In this document: positions 26,895 through 35,898 of the stretch, one piece after another | How positions within the stretch are numbered: position 1 is the stretch's first letter | Layout of the letters: the number at the start of each line of letters is the position of its first letter | DNA from: Methanobrevibacter thaueri | Lineage (GTDB): Archaea > Methanobacteriota > Methanobacteria > Methanobacteriales > Methanobacteriaceae | Assembly (NCBI GenBank): GCA_015062925.1 | Contig: SUTL01000004.1 | Location: forward strand, 1-48,310 | Direction of reading: 5' to 3' | DNA length: 48,310 bases | Program-made: the position numbers and the translations under genes | Notes under the pieces: generated by a model | What the model was told of the DNA's origin: nothing | Databases searched by the model: none | Seen by the model: the letters and a program-made list of their open reading frames with translations, nothing else

Positions 26895-27056
26895 ATGGCT
26901 AAAAAAGACAATAAAATTTCAATGCCTCAAACTGGTGCAGGTTTAGTAAGATACTTTGATGAAGAAAGTTTAGGTCCAAAACTCTCACCAGAGCATGTTA
27001 TCGTTGCTACAATTATTTTAGCAATATTATGTTTTGTTTTAAGATATTCTGCTTAA
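26895..27056 (+). CDS. preprotein translocase Sec61-beta subunit
   Basis: This 53-residue protein is easy to miss because of its size. The cytoplasmic part MAKKDNKISMPQTGAGLVRY and the segment DEESLGPKLSPEHV lead into a single membrane span, VIVATIILAILCFVLRY. This is the standard archaeal Sec61-beta (SecG-equivalent) pattern. GGGAG nine bases before the ATG supports the start. It has its own TATA-like element, so it is probably transcribed separately from moaC. Confidence 0.93.
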   Translation: MAKKDNKISMPQTGAGLVRYFDEESLGPKLSPEHVIVATIILAILCFVLRYSA

Positions 27057-27101
27057 AGAATATTAATAAAACAATTTACACTACTTTTTTTTTAGATAAA
27101 T

Positions 27102-27926
27102 ATGTTAACAAAAAGAATTATACCTTGCCTAGATTGTGATTTACAAGTTCCAGAAGGCCGTGTTGTTAAAGGAGTTGAATTTAAAGAAATAAAATATGCT
27201 GGAAACCCGGTGGATCTTGCAACACGCTACTATGAAGAAGGTGCCGATGAAGTTGTAGTTCTAGATATCACAGCATCTCATGAACGCAGGGCCACAATGA
27301 GTGATGTTATTGACAGATTAACAGAAAATGTTTTCATGCCAATCTGTGTAGGTGGAGGAATAAGGAAAGTTGATGATTACATTAACATGCTTAAAGCAGG
27401 AGCAGATAAATGTTCAACAAACACCGCAGCTATTAAAAATCCAGAATTATTATCTGAAGCCTCTAAAATAGTAGGATCACAGGCGGTGGTAATAGGAATA
27501 GATGCTAAAAGAAAATATGTGAACCATCCGGATGATGCAAAAGACAAAACTGTCATAGAAACAGATAAAGGATACTGCTGGTTTGACACAAGCATATATG
27601 GTGGACGTGAATTCACTGGAATAGATGCTATACAATGGGCTGTTAAATGTGAGGAATTAGGTGCGGGTGAAGTATTATTAACCAGTATGGATGGTGATGG
27701 AACCCAAAACGGTTATGATATTGAATTAACAAAAGCAATTAATGATGCTGTGGATATTCCAGTAATAGCCAGTGGAGGAGTTGGTAGGCCTGAACATATA
27801 CTTGATGTGTTTGAAAAAACCAATGTTTCAGCAGCTCTTGCAGCAAGCATATTCCATTTCAACCAATACTCTATCAGTTCTGTTAAAAAATACTTAAAAC
27901 AAAACAATGTGAATGTTCGCTTATGA
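27102..27926 (+). CDS. hisF: imidazole glycerol phosphate synthase cyclase subunit HisF
   Basis: This is a 274-residue (beta-alpha)8 barrel that, with HisH, makes imidazole glycerol phosphate and AICAR in histidine synthesis. [11 protein letters not shown] at the start holds the catalytic Asp; further blocks are [55 protein letters not shown] (second catalytic Asp) and [15 protein letters not shown]. Its stop overlaps the ATG of the glycosylase gene (ATGA). hisI and hisS lie far away in this window. Confidence 0.96.
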   Translation: MLTKRIIPCLDCDLQVPEGRVVKGVEFKEIKYAGNPVDLATRYYEEGADEVVVLDITASHERRATMSDVIDRLTENVFMPICVGGGIRKVDDYINMLKAGADKCSTNTAAIKNPELLSEASKIVGSQAVVIGIDAKRKYVNHPDDAKDKTVIETDKGYCWFDTSIYGGREFTGIDAIQWAVKCEELGAGEVLLTSMDGDGTQNGYDIELTKAINDAVDIPVIASGGVGRPEHILDVFEKTNVSAALAASIFHFNQYSISSVKKYLKQNNVNVRL

Positions 27927-28825
27927 TTATTAAAGCACCAATAAACCTGGAATTAACTCAAATGTCAGGTCAAACTTCACAGCCTCCATGGAGTAAAAAC
28001 AATAATATTTATTCTAATAATATCCTTATTAATAATGAACTTGTTGAATTTCAAGTTAAACAGAACAATGAATTTCTGGAATATGATTTTAAAGGAAATA
28101 TTAATGAAAAAGAAGCTGAATCCAGAATAAAATATATTTTTGATCTTGATTTTAATTTAAATAAATTCTATAAATACCTGGATAATCATGATGAGTTATG
28201 TGAAATGTCCAGATTCTGCAATGGTTTAAGATTATTTTTAGCTTCAAATCCATTTGAATGTATTATTTCATCAATATGCTCAGCAAACAATTCAATAAAA
28301 AGATGGACAAAATCCATATCTGATATTAAAGAAAAATTCTCAGAGAATAATATATTTCCATCTCCACAAACACTTCAAAAAGTTTACATAGATTCAGATG
28401 AAGAATATGATAAAACAAATAGTAATGATATTCACAAATGCACTAATAATCTTAAAGAATGCGGTGTTGGTTACAGAGCACCATATATGAGACGTGCAAG
28501 TGAAATTTTTACACTTGAAATAGATGTCTTGGAAATTTCAAAAATGAAATACGAAGAAGCATATGAAACAATACTAAAAATCCCCGGAGTAGGACCAAAA
28601 GTAGCAGACTGCATACTACTATACGGATTTAACTTCAAACAAGCATTCCCAACAGACATATGGATAAAAAGAATAATATCTCACCTATACTTTGAAGGAG
28701 CAGATATTAGTGTAGGTAAAGTAAGAGAATTTGGAATGGAAGAATTCAAAGACAATGCAGGTTATGTTCAACTATACCTGTTTCACTATGCAAGAATGTC
28801 TGGACTAATGAAAAAAATAAAATAA
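27923..28825 (+). CDS. OGG1-like DNA glycosylase (HhH-GPD superfamily)
   Basis: This is a 300-residue product. The N-terminal ~100 residues have the OGG1 beta-sheet layout ([19 protein letters not shown]). The HhH-GPD core follows: [18 protein letters not shown], then [18 protein letters not shown] with the helix-hairpin-helix and the catalytic Lys of GPKVAD, and [10 protein letters not shown] with the essential Asp. This predicts a bifunctional glycosylase removing 8-oxoguanine. Archaeal annotation sometimes uses 'DNA-3-methyladenine glycosylase 2' for such proteins; the Lys argues for OGG1. Translation is probably coupled to hisF by a 4-base overlap. Confidence 0.88.
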   Translation: MIIKAPINLELTQMSGQTSQPPWSKNNNIYSNNILINNELVEFQVKQNNEFLEYDFKGNINEKEAESRIKYIFDLDFNLNKFYKYLDNHDELCEMSRFCNGLRLFLASNPFECIISSICSANNSIKRWTKSISDIKEKFSENNIFPSPQTLQKVYIDSDEEYDKTNSNDIHKCTNNLKECGVGYRAPYMRRASEIFTLEIDVLEISKMKYEEAYETILKIPGVGPKVADCILLYGFNFKQAFPTDIWIKRIISHLYFEGADISVGKVREFGMEEFKDNAGYVQLYLFHYARMSGLMKKIK

Positions 28826-28835
28826 ACTGATAAAC

Positions 28836-30206
28836 ATGGAATCTAAAAATCTAATATTAATAATCTGCACAATACTATCATTTTTCACAGTTTTCGCCGT
28901 TAACGCAGTAATGGTAGTTATTCCAACAATAGCCAATGAATTTCACATGAGCAATATTATTCAAAATTGGGTTTCAATAATATTCTTTTTAATAGTGGCC
29001 GTATTATCAGTTCCCGCAGGGCAAATATCCGGAAAATACGGTCTTAAAAAAATAACAATAATAAACATAATCCTATTCATAATAATCTCCATAATCAATG
29101 TTATAGTCACAACCTCCAATGAATTTCTAATATGCCGATTAATCCTTGGAATATCATTGGCATTTATCAACGTAACATCAATGGCAATGGTAGTGTCAGC
29201 TTTCAAACCAGAAGAAAGAGGAAAAGCACTGGGAATAATCATCACAGGAGTATATGTAGGTTTATCATTATCACCAGTTCTTGGAGGAATTTTAAATTAT
29301 CAACTAGGATGGCAATCAGTAATCCTATTCGGAGTACCATTTCTAATAGTAATCCTCGCATTACTCTTATTTAAAATAGATGAAGAATGGATAACATTTA
29401 AAAACATCCCAATCGACATTAAAGGATCAATATTATATGGAATAGGAATGACATTATTCATTTACGGATTCACCATTCTAAACGAACTCTCAGGAATTAT
29501 AATAACCTGTGCAGGTATAATCTTTTTAATAGCATTCGCATATATTGAATTAAAACAAGAACATCCTGTATTTGATATTAGATTTTTCAAAAACCGCAAA
29601 TTCCTATCATCTAATTTCGCATCATTATGCGCATATTTAGCAACATTCGCAGTAACAACAATTCTAAATTACCACCTGCAATACATTAAAGGATTCGACT
29701 CACAAACCGCAGGAATAATATTACTCGTAGCACCATTATGCCAAGTAATACTCGCCCCAATTGCAGGTAAACTATCCGATAAATACATACCACAAATCTT
29801 AGCAGCCATAGGAATGACTCTTGGAACAATATCTCTGATATTATTCACATTTTTAAATGAAACAACATCATTGGAATTTCTAATAATATCAATGATAATA
29901 TATGGTATAGGATTTGGAATGTTCTCACCACCAAATACAAATGTAATAATGAGTTCAGTTCCACCAAAAGACACATCAATAGCATCAGCATCAGTTGCAA
30001 CCATGCGTACAGTTGGCCAAGCAATGAGTCTTGGAATATTAACATTAGTATTTGCATTCATCATGGGTGATGTACCAATAATAAAAGAATACTATCCATT
30101 ATTAATAAGCAGTTGTCAGATAACATGTCTAATCTGTGTGGTGTTATGTGTAATTTCAGTATTCGCTTCATTTGTTGGGATTAAATCTAAAAAAGAAGTT
30201 TTATAA
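28836..30206 (+). CDS. MFS transporter, DHA2-like drug/proton antiporter
   Basis: This is a 456-residue integral membrane protein with about fourteen hydrophobic segments. Motif A-like GQISGKYGLKK follows span 2, and the PVLGGIL segment near span 5 is the antiporter motif C signature. The substrate is unknown; this group exports drugs and other small amphiphiles. It starts 10 bases after the glycosylase stop. The coding strand is strongly A/C-rich at third positions. The convergent small unknown gene begins 17 bases past its stop. Confidence 0.88.
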   Translation: MESKNLILIICTILSFFTVFAVNAVMVVIPTIANEFHMSNIIQNWVSIIFFLIVAVLSVPAGQISGKYGLKKITIINIILFIIISIINVIVTTSNEFLICRLILGISLAFINVTSMAMVVSAFKPEERGKALGIIITGVYVGLSLSPVLGGILNYQLGWQSVILFGVPFLIVILALLLFKIDEEWITFKNIPIDIKGSILYGIGMTLFIYGFTILNELSGIIITCAGIIFLIAFAYIELKQEHPVFDIRFFKNRKFLSSNFASLCAYLATFAVTTILNYHLQYIKGFDSQTAGIILLVAPLCQVILAPIAGKLSDKYIPQILAAIGMTLGTISLILFTFLNETTSLEFLIISMIIYGIGFGMFSPPNTNVIMSSVPPKDTSIASASVATMRTVGQAMSLGILTLVFAFIMGDVPIIKEYYPLLISSCQITCLICVVLCVISVFASFVGIKSKKEVL

Positions 30207-30223
30207 TCAACAATATTTTTGTA

Positions 30224-30619
30224 TTAGGATTCCACTAAAATCATATATTCAAGTATGGTTTTAGGATAGTTATCAATAATTTCATCACTAATGTTATCTT
30301 CTTTTTGAAGTAATATTTCTTCATTTAAATTACTATAAATTATTATTTCAAGAATTTTCTCATTAGAATCTGTTTCTTTCATGAAATCAAGGGATATTTT
30401 TTTATATTTTAATTTTGTGGAAATGATTTTTGGTAAATTATATATCATTTTTTTCATTTCAACATCATTATAAATAAATTCACATATTTCATTTAAATTT
30501 TTAGATGGGAATTCAAATTCTTTATTTAAGAATTTGTTGAATTTATTGTTGTTTGATGTTAAATTTAATCTGGTGTGGATGTGTTCTTGAGGTATTTGCA
30601 TTTCTATTTTTTGTTGCAT
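30224..30619 (-). CDS. unknown protein, paralog A of the pair flanking the NUDIX/helicase genes
   Basis: This is a 131-residue product counted from the ATG at 30619; a TTG at 30634 lies inside the GGAGG ribosome-binding site and is rejected. It shares the opening MQQ-x-x-MQIPQ-x-H, then FPS-N-x-x-EI, II-x-LP-x-IIS and LDFMK-x-T-x-SNE-x-IL with the product of 34266-34649, so the two are clear paralogs. No membrane span or catalytic motif is visible. The late segment (LDF...ILEIIIYS) faintly recalls small proteins paired with toxin-antitoxin-like partners, but I cannot support a function. The upstream DNA carries an element also found before the other copy. Confidence 0.75.
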   Translation of the reverse strand: MQQKIEMQIPQEHIHTRLNLTSNNNKFNKFLNKEFEFPSKNLNEICEFIYNDVEMKKMIYNLPKIISTKLKYKKISLDFMKETDSNEKILEIIIYSNLNEEILLQKEDNISDEIIDNYPKTILEYMILVES

Positions 30620-30652
30620 AATTTTAACCTCCAATTATTTTTTAAATCTTAA

Positions 30653-30681
30653 ATTATAGTATGTTACATCTTATATATAAA
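30653..30681 (-). promoter_or_regulatory. promoter element of paralog A (shared with paralog B)
   Basis: On the minus strand a TATA box (TTATATATAA, 30680-30671) is followed by ACATACTATAAT (30664-30653). The same twelve bases follow the TATA box of paralog B at 34702-34691. The shared block would cover the transcription start, a natural site for a repressor. Confidence 0.55.
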
Positions 30682-30807
30682 CTTTTAATTTTTATTAACC
30701 TTATTTTGATGAATTTAAATCAATATTGCAGTGGATTTCTAAAATTGAGGTGATTCAATAATATTTACCTATGTTTGGATTATAAGTTAAGATTTTTTTT
30801 AATTAAG

Positions 30808-30813
30808 TTTATA
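30808..30813 (+). promoter_or_regulatory. TATA box of the NUDIX/helicase unit
   Basis: TTTATA is centred 28 bases before the NUDIX ATG, and no ribosome-binding site lies between. The spacing fits a leaderless transcript starting at or next to the ATG. Inferred from archaeal promoter geometry. Confidence 0.4.
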
Positions 30814-30838
30814 ACGTAAGCGGCTAATATATCTTAAT

Positions 30839-31228
30839 ATGAAAACTTTAAATGTTGTTGCAGCTATTATTAAAAAAGATAACAAAGTATTGGCTACTAA
30901 AAGAGGGTATGGTGAGTTTATTAATATGTGGGAGTTTCCTGGAGGTAAAATAGAAGCTATGGAAACTAAACAGGAAGCACTTATTCGTGAAATTAAAGAA
31001 GAACTGGATTGTACAATTGAAATTACTAAATTTGCACTGGATCTTGAATATCAATACCCTACTTTTTATCTTAAAATGTCATGTTTTGAAGCTGTAATCA
31101 CAGAAGGCACTCCTAAACTTTTAGAACATAATGATGCTAAATGGCTTAAAAAAGATGAATTAGATTCAGTTAATTGGATTCCGGCTGATATTGAAATTAT
31201 TAATTATTTAAAAAATACAATGAAATAA
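30839..31228 (+). CDS. MutT-like NUDIX hydrolase ((deoxy)nucleoside triphosphate pyrophosphohydrolase)
   Basis: This is a 129-residue product. The MutT fold opens with LNVVAAIIKKDNKVLATKRG. The NUDIX box is GGKIEAMETKQEALIREIKE followed by EL. The layout fits enzymes that hydrolyse 8-oxo-dGTP or CTP-type nucleotides. It is 29 bases ahead of the PLD/DUF3427 helicase gene, a pairing I recall as recurrent in bacteria, which suggests a joint job. No ribosome-binding site is visible; the message may be leaderless. It differs from the other NUDIX protein at 20657-21109, which is longer and in a housekeeping cluster. Confidence 0.9.
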   Translation: MKTLNVVAAIIKKDNKVLATKRGYGEFINMWEFPGGKIEAMETKQEALIREIKEELDCTIEITKFALDLEYQYPTFYLKMSCFEAVITEGTPKLLEHNDAKWLKKDELDSVNWIPADIEIINYLKNTMK

Positions 31229-31257
31229 ACTTAATCATTTAATGGGGGAATAGAATA

Positions 31258-34131
31258 ATGGATTGGGATGAAATTTTAAAAGGAGCTAAAACAGCTTTTA
31301 TTGATGGGGAAATTAGTTCTAGTTCTGATTTTAAACCTCAATTATTGGTTAATGATAAATCTTCTAAAGTCATTAATTCTATTCGTGATGAACTTCGAAG
31401 TTGTGATGAATTTATCTTTTCATCAGCTTTTATTACAATGGGAGGTATAACTCCTCTTTTAGAGGATTTTAAATATTTAGAGGCTAATAATATTAAAGGA
31501 AAGATTCTTACAACTGATTATTTATATTTCACTGAACCTAAAGCATTAAAGAAACTTAATAGTTTTTCAAATATTGAAATTAGAATGTATAGTCAGAAAA
31601 ATGAGGGTTTTCACACTAAAGGTTATATTTTTAAAAAAGAGGGTTATTGTAAAGGGATTGTTGGAAGTTCTAATTTAACTATGAATGCTTTAACTGTTAA
31701 TAAAGAATGGAATGTTGAGTTTACTTCTTTAAGAGAAGGTGAGATGTTAAACGAATTGAAAACTGAATTTAATAATTTATGGAATCAGTCTGATGATTTA
31801 ATAGATGTTTTACCTGTTTATGAGAAAATTTATCAGGATAATAAGAGATTTAATAATATTAGAGAAATCACTGAGGAAATTAAGAATGAGGGTGTTGTTT
31901 TAACTCCTAATTTTATGCAGGAGGAATTTTTAACTAATATTAGGAATCTTATTCGTCAGGGTGAGGATAAAGCTATTCTGGTTTCTGCAACAGGTACGGG
32001 TAAAACTTATGCTTCTGCTTTTGCTGTTAAGGATTTTAAACCTAAAAGATTTTTATTTCTGGTTCATCGTGAACAAATTGCAAAACAATCTATTGAAGCT
32101 TATAAGCATGTTTTTAAAGATTATGACAATTTTGGACTTTTAACAGGTAATAGTAAGGATTCTGATAAGAATTATCTTTTCGCCACTATTCAGACAATGT
32201 CTAAGGATTTAATTTATAAATCATTTGCTCGTGATTATTTTGATTATATTATTGTTGATGAGGTTCACAAAGCAGGTGCTCTTTCTTATTTAAAAGTTCT
32301 TGATTATTTTAAACCTAAATTCCTGTTAGGAATGACTGCTTCTCCTGAACGGACAGATGGATTTAATATTTATGATTTATTTGATAATAATATTGCACAT
32401 GAAATTAGATTACAGGAAGCTTTAGAAGAGGATTTACTTTGTCCTTTCCATTATTTTGGTATTTCTGATGTTGAATTAGATGGTGATGTGATTGATGATG
32501 ATTTTAAGGATTTTAATCTTTTAGCTTCTGATATGAGAATTGATTATTTAATTGAAAAATCAGAGTTTTACGGTTATTCTGGTGATAGGCGTAAGGCTTT
32601 AGTTTTTTGTTCCAGAAAAAAAGAAGCTGAATTATTATCAAAAGGATTTAATAAGCGTGGTTATAAATCTATTGTTTTAACTGGTGATGATTCACAGGAT
32701 AAACGTTTAGATGCTATTGATAGACTTACTAATGATGATAATCCTGATAAATTAGAATTTATTTTTACTGTTGATATTTTTAATGAGGGTGTTGATATTC
32801 CTGAAATTAATCAGGTTTTACTTGTTCGACCTACAGAATCTCCTATTGTTTTTGTTCAGCAGTTAGGTAGGGGTTTAAGGAAGTTTAAGAATAAGGAGTA
32901 TGTTGTTGTATTAGATTTCATTGGTAATTATAAGAATAATTTTATGATTCCTGTTGCCTTATCAGGTGATCGTAGTTATGATAAGGATTATATTCGTAAA
33001 TATATAATGGAGGGTAATAAAATTATTCCTGGTGCGTCTTCTATTAATTTTGATGAGGTGTCTAAGAGACGTATTTTTGAAGCTGTTAATAATGCTTCTT
33101 TTTCAAGAATTGCTTTTTTTAAGGAGAAGTATAATGCTTTGAAGTTTAAATTAGGTAGAGCTCCTCTGCTTTGTGATTTTTTCAATAATGGGGATTTGGA
33201 TCCTTTATTGATTTTAAATCATTCTTCTTTTGATTGTTACTTGGATTTTATTGAGAAAGTTGAAAAGGATTTTACTTCTTGTTTATCTGATGTGGAGAAG
33301 AATTCTTTATCTTTTGTTTCTAAAAATCTAAGTGATGGGAAAAGACCTCATGAATTATTCATCCTTAAGTGTTTAATACATAATAGAAAATTCAATGTAA
33401 ATAAAATTGCTGATTTATTAAAACAGGAGTATGATCTTGAAGACCAATTTAAATCAATTGAAAGTGCAATTAATTTTCTCAACCTTAATTTTTTCAATAA
33501 AAATGATAAGGCTAAGTATATGCATACAAATTTTTTCACTGAAAACTATGAAATTTCAGAGGAATTTAAAAAACATCTATCCAACACAACATATCTAAAA
33601 CATCTTGAAGATGTTATTAATTTCGCATTTTTAAGATACGAATCCAAATATAAAGATGAAAACTCATTTAAATTATATGAAAAATACTCTAGAAAAGATG
33701 TTTGCAGATTATTGAACTGGACAAATGATAATTCCGCCACAATCTACGGTTATCGAGTTAAACATAACACCTGCCCAATCTTTGTAACGTATCATAAAAA
33801 TGAAGATATTTCAGAGTCAACAAAATATGAAGATCAATTCATTTCAAAAGAAATATTTTCCTGGATGACCCGTTCAAGAGTTAAACTCACTTCAAAAGAA
33901 GCACAGGCAATTATAAACCATGATAAAACAAATCTGGATATGCATTTATTCATTAAAAAATCAGATGATGAAGGTCGTGATTTCTATTATATGGGTTGTG
34001 TTAAACCAATAAAGTATAAAGAAACCACAATTACTAATGATAAAGATGAATTATTACCTATTGTTAATTTCACATTAAAATTAGATAGTGAAGTTAAAGA
34101 TGACTTATATTCTTATTTTGTTAATGATTAA
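31258..34131 (+). CDS. PLD-fused superfamily 2 helicase, DUF3427 type
   Basis: This is a 957-residue product; GGGGG before the ATG serves as ribosome-binding site. Residues ~25-185 are a phospholipase D-like nuclease domain with H119-x-K121 and N139 (HTKGYIFK...GSSNLT). The helicase core has motif I ATGTGKT (244-250), motif II DEVH (334-337), motif III MTASPERTDG, and C-terminal motifs FTVDIFNEGVDIP and FVQQLGRGLRK. The last ~350 residues correspond to DUF3427-type accessory sequence. The single PLD motif suggests dimerisation to make one active site. The role is unknown, with a defence or nucleic-acid restriction role likely. The codon style changes from T/G-ending to A/C-ending near base 33,340. 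Confidence 0.9.
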   Translation: MDWDEILKGAKTAFIDGEISSSSDFKPQLLVNDKSSKVINSIRDELRSCDEFIFSSAFITMGGITPLLEDFKYLEANNIKGKILTTDYLYFTEPKALKKLNSFSNIEIRMYSQKNEGFHTKGYIFKKEGYCKGIVGSSNLTMNALTVNKEWNVEFTSLREGEMLNELKTEFNNLWNQSDDLIDVLPVYEKIYQDNKRFNNIREITEEIKNEGVVLTPNFMQEEFLTNIRNLIRQGEDKAILVSATGTGKTYASAFAVKDFKPKRFLFLVHREQIAKQSIEAYKHVFKDYDNFGLLTGNSKDSDKNYLFATIQTMSKDLIYKSFARDYFDYIIVDEVHKAGALSYLKVLDYFKPKFLLGMTASPERTDGFNIYDLFDNNIAHEIRLQEALEEDLLCPFHYFGISDVELDGDVIDDDFKDFNLLASDMRIDYLIEKSEFYGYSGDRRKALVFCSRKKEAELLSKGFNKRGYKSIVLTGDDSQDKRLDAIDRLTNDDNPDKLEFIFTVDIFNEGVDIPEINQVLLVRPTESPIVFVQQLGRGLRKFKNKEYVVVLDFIGNYKNNFMIPVALSGDRSYDKDYIRKYIMEGNKIIPGASSINFDEVSKRRIFEAVNNASFSRIAFFKEKYNALKFKLGRAPLLCDFFNNGDLDPLLILNHSSFDCYLDFIEKVEKDFTSCLSDVEKNSLSFVSKNLSDGKRPHELFILKCLIHNRKFNVNKIADLLKQEYDLEDQFKSIESAINFLNLNFFNKNDKAKYMHTNFFTENYEISEEFKKHLSNTTYLKHLEDVINFAFLRYESKYKDENSFKLYEKYSRKDVCRLLNWTNDNSATIYGYRVKHNTCPIFVTYHKNEDISESTKYEDQFISKEIFSWMTRSRVKLTSKEAQAIINHDKTNLDMHLFIKKSDDEGRDFYYMGCVKPIKYKETTITNDKDELLPIVNFTLKLDSEVKDDLYSYFVND

Positions 34132-34141
34132 TAAAAATAAT

Positions 34142-34261
34142 TCATGTTAAATTTTTTAATTCATTGAGTAAATTGAATACTTTTTTAGATCGGGATTTGC
34201 AAAAATCATAAGCATATTCTATGTTTTTAGGATTTTCAGCATTCAAATTTCTCTTTTCCAT
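34142..34261 (-). CDS. candidate 39-residue small protein downstream of paralog B
   Basis: An ATG at 34261, four bases after the stop of paralog B, opens a 39-codon frame ending TGA at 34144-34142. The product starts MEKRNLNAENPKNIEYAYDF and is charged and helical, with gene-like codon use. There is no ribosome-binding site, so it would rely on coupling. No matching small frame follows paralog A, where the MFS gene ends immediately. It could be a real partner of paralog B or the remnant of a longer gene. Confidence 0.4.
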   Translation of the reverse strand: MEKRNLNAENPKNIEYAYDFCKSRSKKVFNLLNELKNLT

Positions 34262-34265
34262 CTAT

Positions 34266-34649
34266 TTAAAACATCATTGTTATAAAATAATACTGTTCGG
34301 GACTTTTATATTTATAAAGTTCTTCTAAAATAATATCCTGTTTATTACTTGATGTTTTACCATCATAAGGTGTTTTAATTGAAATTTGTAAGATACTTTC
34401 ATTTGAATTTGTGTATTTCATAAAATCTAACATTATTGGACTTTCTTTGAATTCTTTTGAGATTATTCTGGGTAACTCATAGATTATTCGACATAATTCA
34501 TCATCTTTTTTAATATAATCATTAATTTCATATATGTTTTGTGATGGGAATTTAAAGTGTTTTTTAAGAAATTCTTTGAGGTTACTGTTTATTTTTTCTA
34601 ATTTGATTGGAGTATGGCTTTGTGGGATTTGCATTTTAAATTGTTGCAT
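34266..34649 (-). CDS. unknown protein, paralog B of the pair flanking the NUDIX/helicase genes
   Basis: This is a 127-residue product counted from the ATG at 34649. A GTG at 34664 lies inside the GAGGTGA ribosome-binding site, so it is not the start. It is a paralog of the 30224-30619 product: MQQFKMQIPQSH, FPSQNIYEI, IIYELPRIISKEF, LDFMKYTNSNESIL. Both copies point toward smaller coordinates, opposite to the NUDIX/helicase pair they enclose. No domain is recognised. A 39-codon frame follows after four bases. Confidence 0.75.
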   Translation of the reverse strand: MQQFKMQIPQSHTPIKLEKINSNLKEFLKKHFKFPSQNIYEINDYIKKDDELCRIIYELPRIISKEFKESPIMLDFMKYTNSNESILQISIKTPYDGKTSSNKQDIILEELYKYKSPEQYYFITMMF

Positions 34650-34690
34650 TGTTTTTTTTTTCACCTCTAAAATTTTTATTTGATTTTCAG

Positions 34691-34721
34691 ATTATAGTAT
34701 GTGTGATGTTGTATATATAGA
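34691..34721 (-). promoter_or_regulatory. promoter element of paralog B (shared with paralog A)
   Basis: A TATA-like stretch (CTATATATAC on the minus strand, ~34720-34711) is followed by ACATACTATAAT at 34702-34691, identical over 12 bases to the block before paralog A. The spacing between TATA and block differs by about two bases between copies. Confidence 0.55.
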
Positions 34722-34850
34722 TTTTAGTTTTTTTCTTTCCAATTTTTTAATTTTAGTGCAATATTGTTTTTATTTTGAAAAATTAAAGTCAGTGTGGTGA
34801 ATTTGGTATTCTTATATAATAATGTATTTTTTTCATAAGTTTACCAACAC

Positions 34851-34858
34851 ATATAATA
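34851..34858 (+). promoter_or_regulatory. TATA-like element of rdgB
   Basis: ATATAATA is centred ~30 bases before the ATG at 34884, with no ribosome-binding site between, suggesting a leaderless or near-leaderless transcript. Confidence 0.35.
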
Positions 34859-34883
34859 AAAATTATTTTCATATTTATAAACT

Positions 34884-35435
34884 ATGATAACATTTATAAC
34901 TGGTAACGAACATAAAGTAATAGAAGCAGAGAATATTTTCAAAGATTATGACATTAATTTAGAGCATATTGATTTAGGTTACACTGAACCTCAAGGAAGT
35001 CTTGAGGATGTGGCTTTATCAGGTGCAAAATATGCTAGTCGTAAACTTGATAGACCTGTGATTGTAGAAGATGCTGGTTTATTCATTAAAGCTTTAAATT
35101 GGTTTCCGGGGACATATTCTCATTATGTTCAGGATACTATTGGAAATCAGGGTATTTTAAAGTTATTAGCTGATTCCGTTGACCGTTATGCCGAATTCAG
35201 GTCAGTTATTGGGTACTGCGCCCCCAATTCTGAGCCCAAGATCTTTTTAGGCAAGGTTGAAGGTGAAATCGCAGTTGAAGAAAAAGGTGATTTAGGATTT
35301 GCTTTTGATCCTATTTTTTATGTTCCAAGTGAAGGTAAAACTTTTGGTGAACTTACAACTGATGAAAAAAACAGATTTTCTCATAGAAAAAATTCTTTAG
35401 AGAAGTTTATTAAATGGTATGCATCTAAAGAATAG
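34884..35435 (+). CDS. XTP/dITP diphosphatase (RdgB/HAM1 family)
   Basis: This is a 183-residue product that removes inosine- and xanthosine-type triphosphates from the nucleotide pool. [15 protein letters not shown] at the start, [27 protein letters not shown] and the closing RFSHRKNSL are the family's substrate- and metal-binding blocks. Full length. It may use a leaderless message. It precedes the S15/RecJ-like pair on the same strand by 64 bases. Confidence 0.95.
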   Translation: MITFITGNEHKVIEAENIFKDYDINLEHIDLGYTEPQGSLEDVALSGAKYASRKLDRPVIVEDAGLFIKALNWFPGTYSHYVQDTIGNQGILKLLADSVDRYAEFRSVIGYCAPNSEPKIFLGKVEGEIAVEEKGDLGFAFDPIFYVPSEGKTFGELTTDEKNRFSHRKNSLEKFIKWYASKE

Positions 35436-35499
35436 TTTATATTAATTTATATTAATTATTTGGGCTTATTTATAAAATATATTAGAGAGGTTATTATTT

Positions 35500-35898
35500 A
35501 TGTCAAGACCAGAATGGGTAACTTACAGTGATGAAGAAATTGAAGAGATGATTTTAAAATTTAACAGAGAAGGTAAAAGTACTTCTGAAATTGGTATTAT
35601 TTTAAGAGACCAATATGGTATTCCATCTGTTAAAGATGTTACTGGTGAAAGAATCACTCAAATTTTAAAAAGAAATGATCAAGCTGGTGAATATCCAGAG
35701 GATTTAATGAATTTAATTAGAAGAGCTGTTAATATTCGTGATCATTTAGATGAAAATCCTAAAGATTTACATTCTAAAAGAGGATTAACTATTATTGAAG
35801 CTAGAATCAGAAAATTAGCATCTTACTATGTTGGTGAAGGTGCACTTCCAGAAGGTTGGAGATATAATCCAAAAGAAGCAGCACTCCTTGTTAAATAG
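35500..35898 (+). CDS. rps15: 30S ribosomal protein S15
   Basis: This is a 132-residue product; GAGAGG at 35485-35490 precedes the ATG. The archaeal/eukaryotic extension ([20 protein letters not shown]) precedes the S15 core with [21 protein letters not shown]. Length matches archaeal S15 (eukaryotic S13e-type). Its 3' end overlaps the RecJ-like gene, so the two are translationally linked. Confidence 0.96.
   Translation: MSRPEWVTYSDEEIEEMILKFNREGKSTSEIGIILRDQYGIPSVKDVTGERITQILKRNDQAGEYPEDLMNLIRRAVNIRDHLDENPKDLHSKRGLTIIEARIRKLASYYVGEGALPEGWRYNPKEAALLVK

Noticed and set aside
28961-30064. Long antisense frames inside the MFS transporter gene
   Set aside because: They are shadows of the A/C-rich codon pattern of the real gene and encode low-complexity hydrophobic or polar runs.
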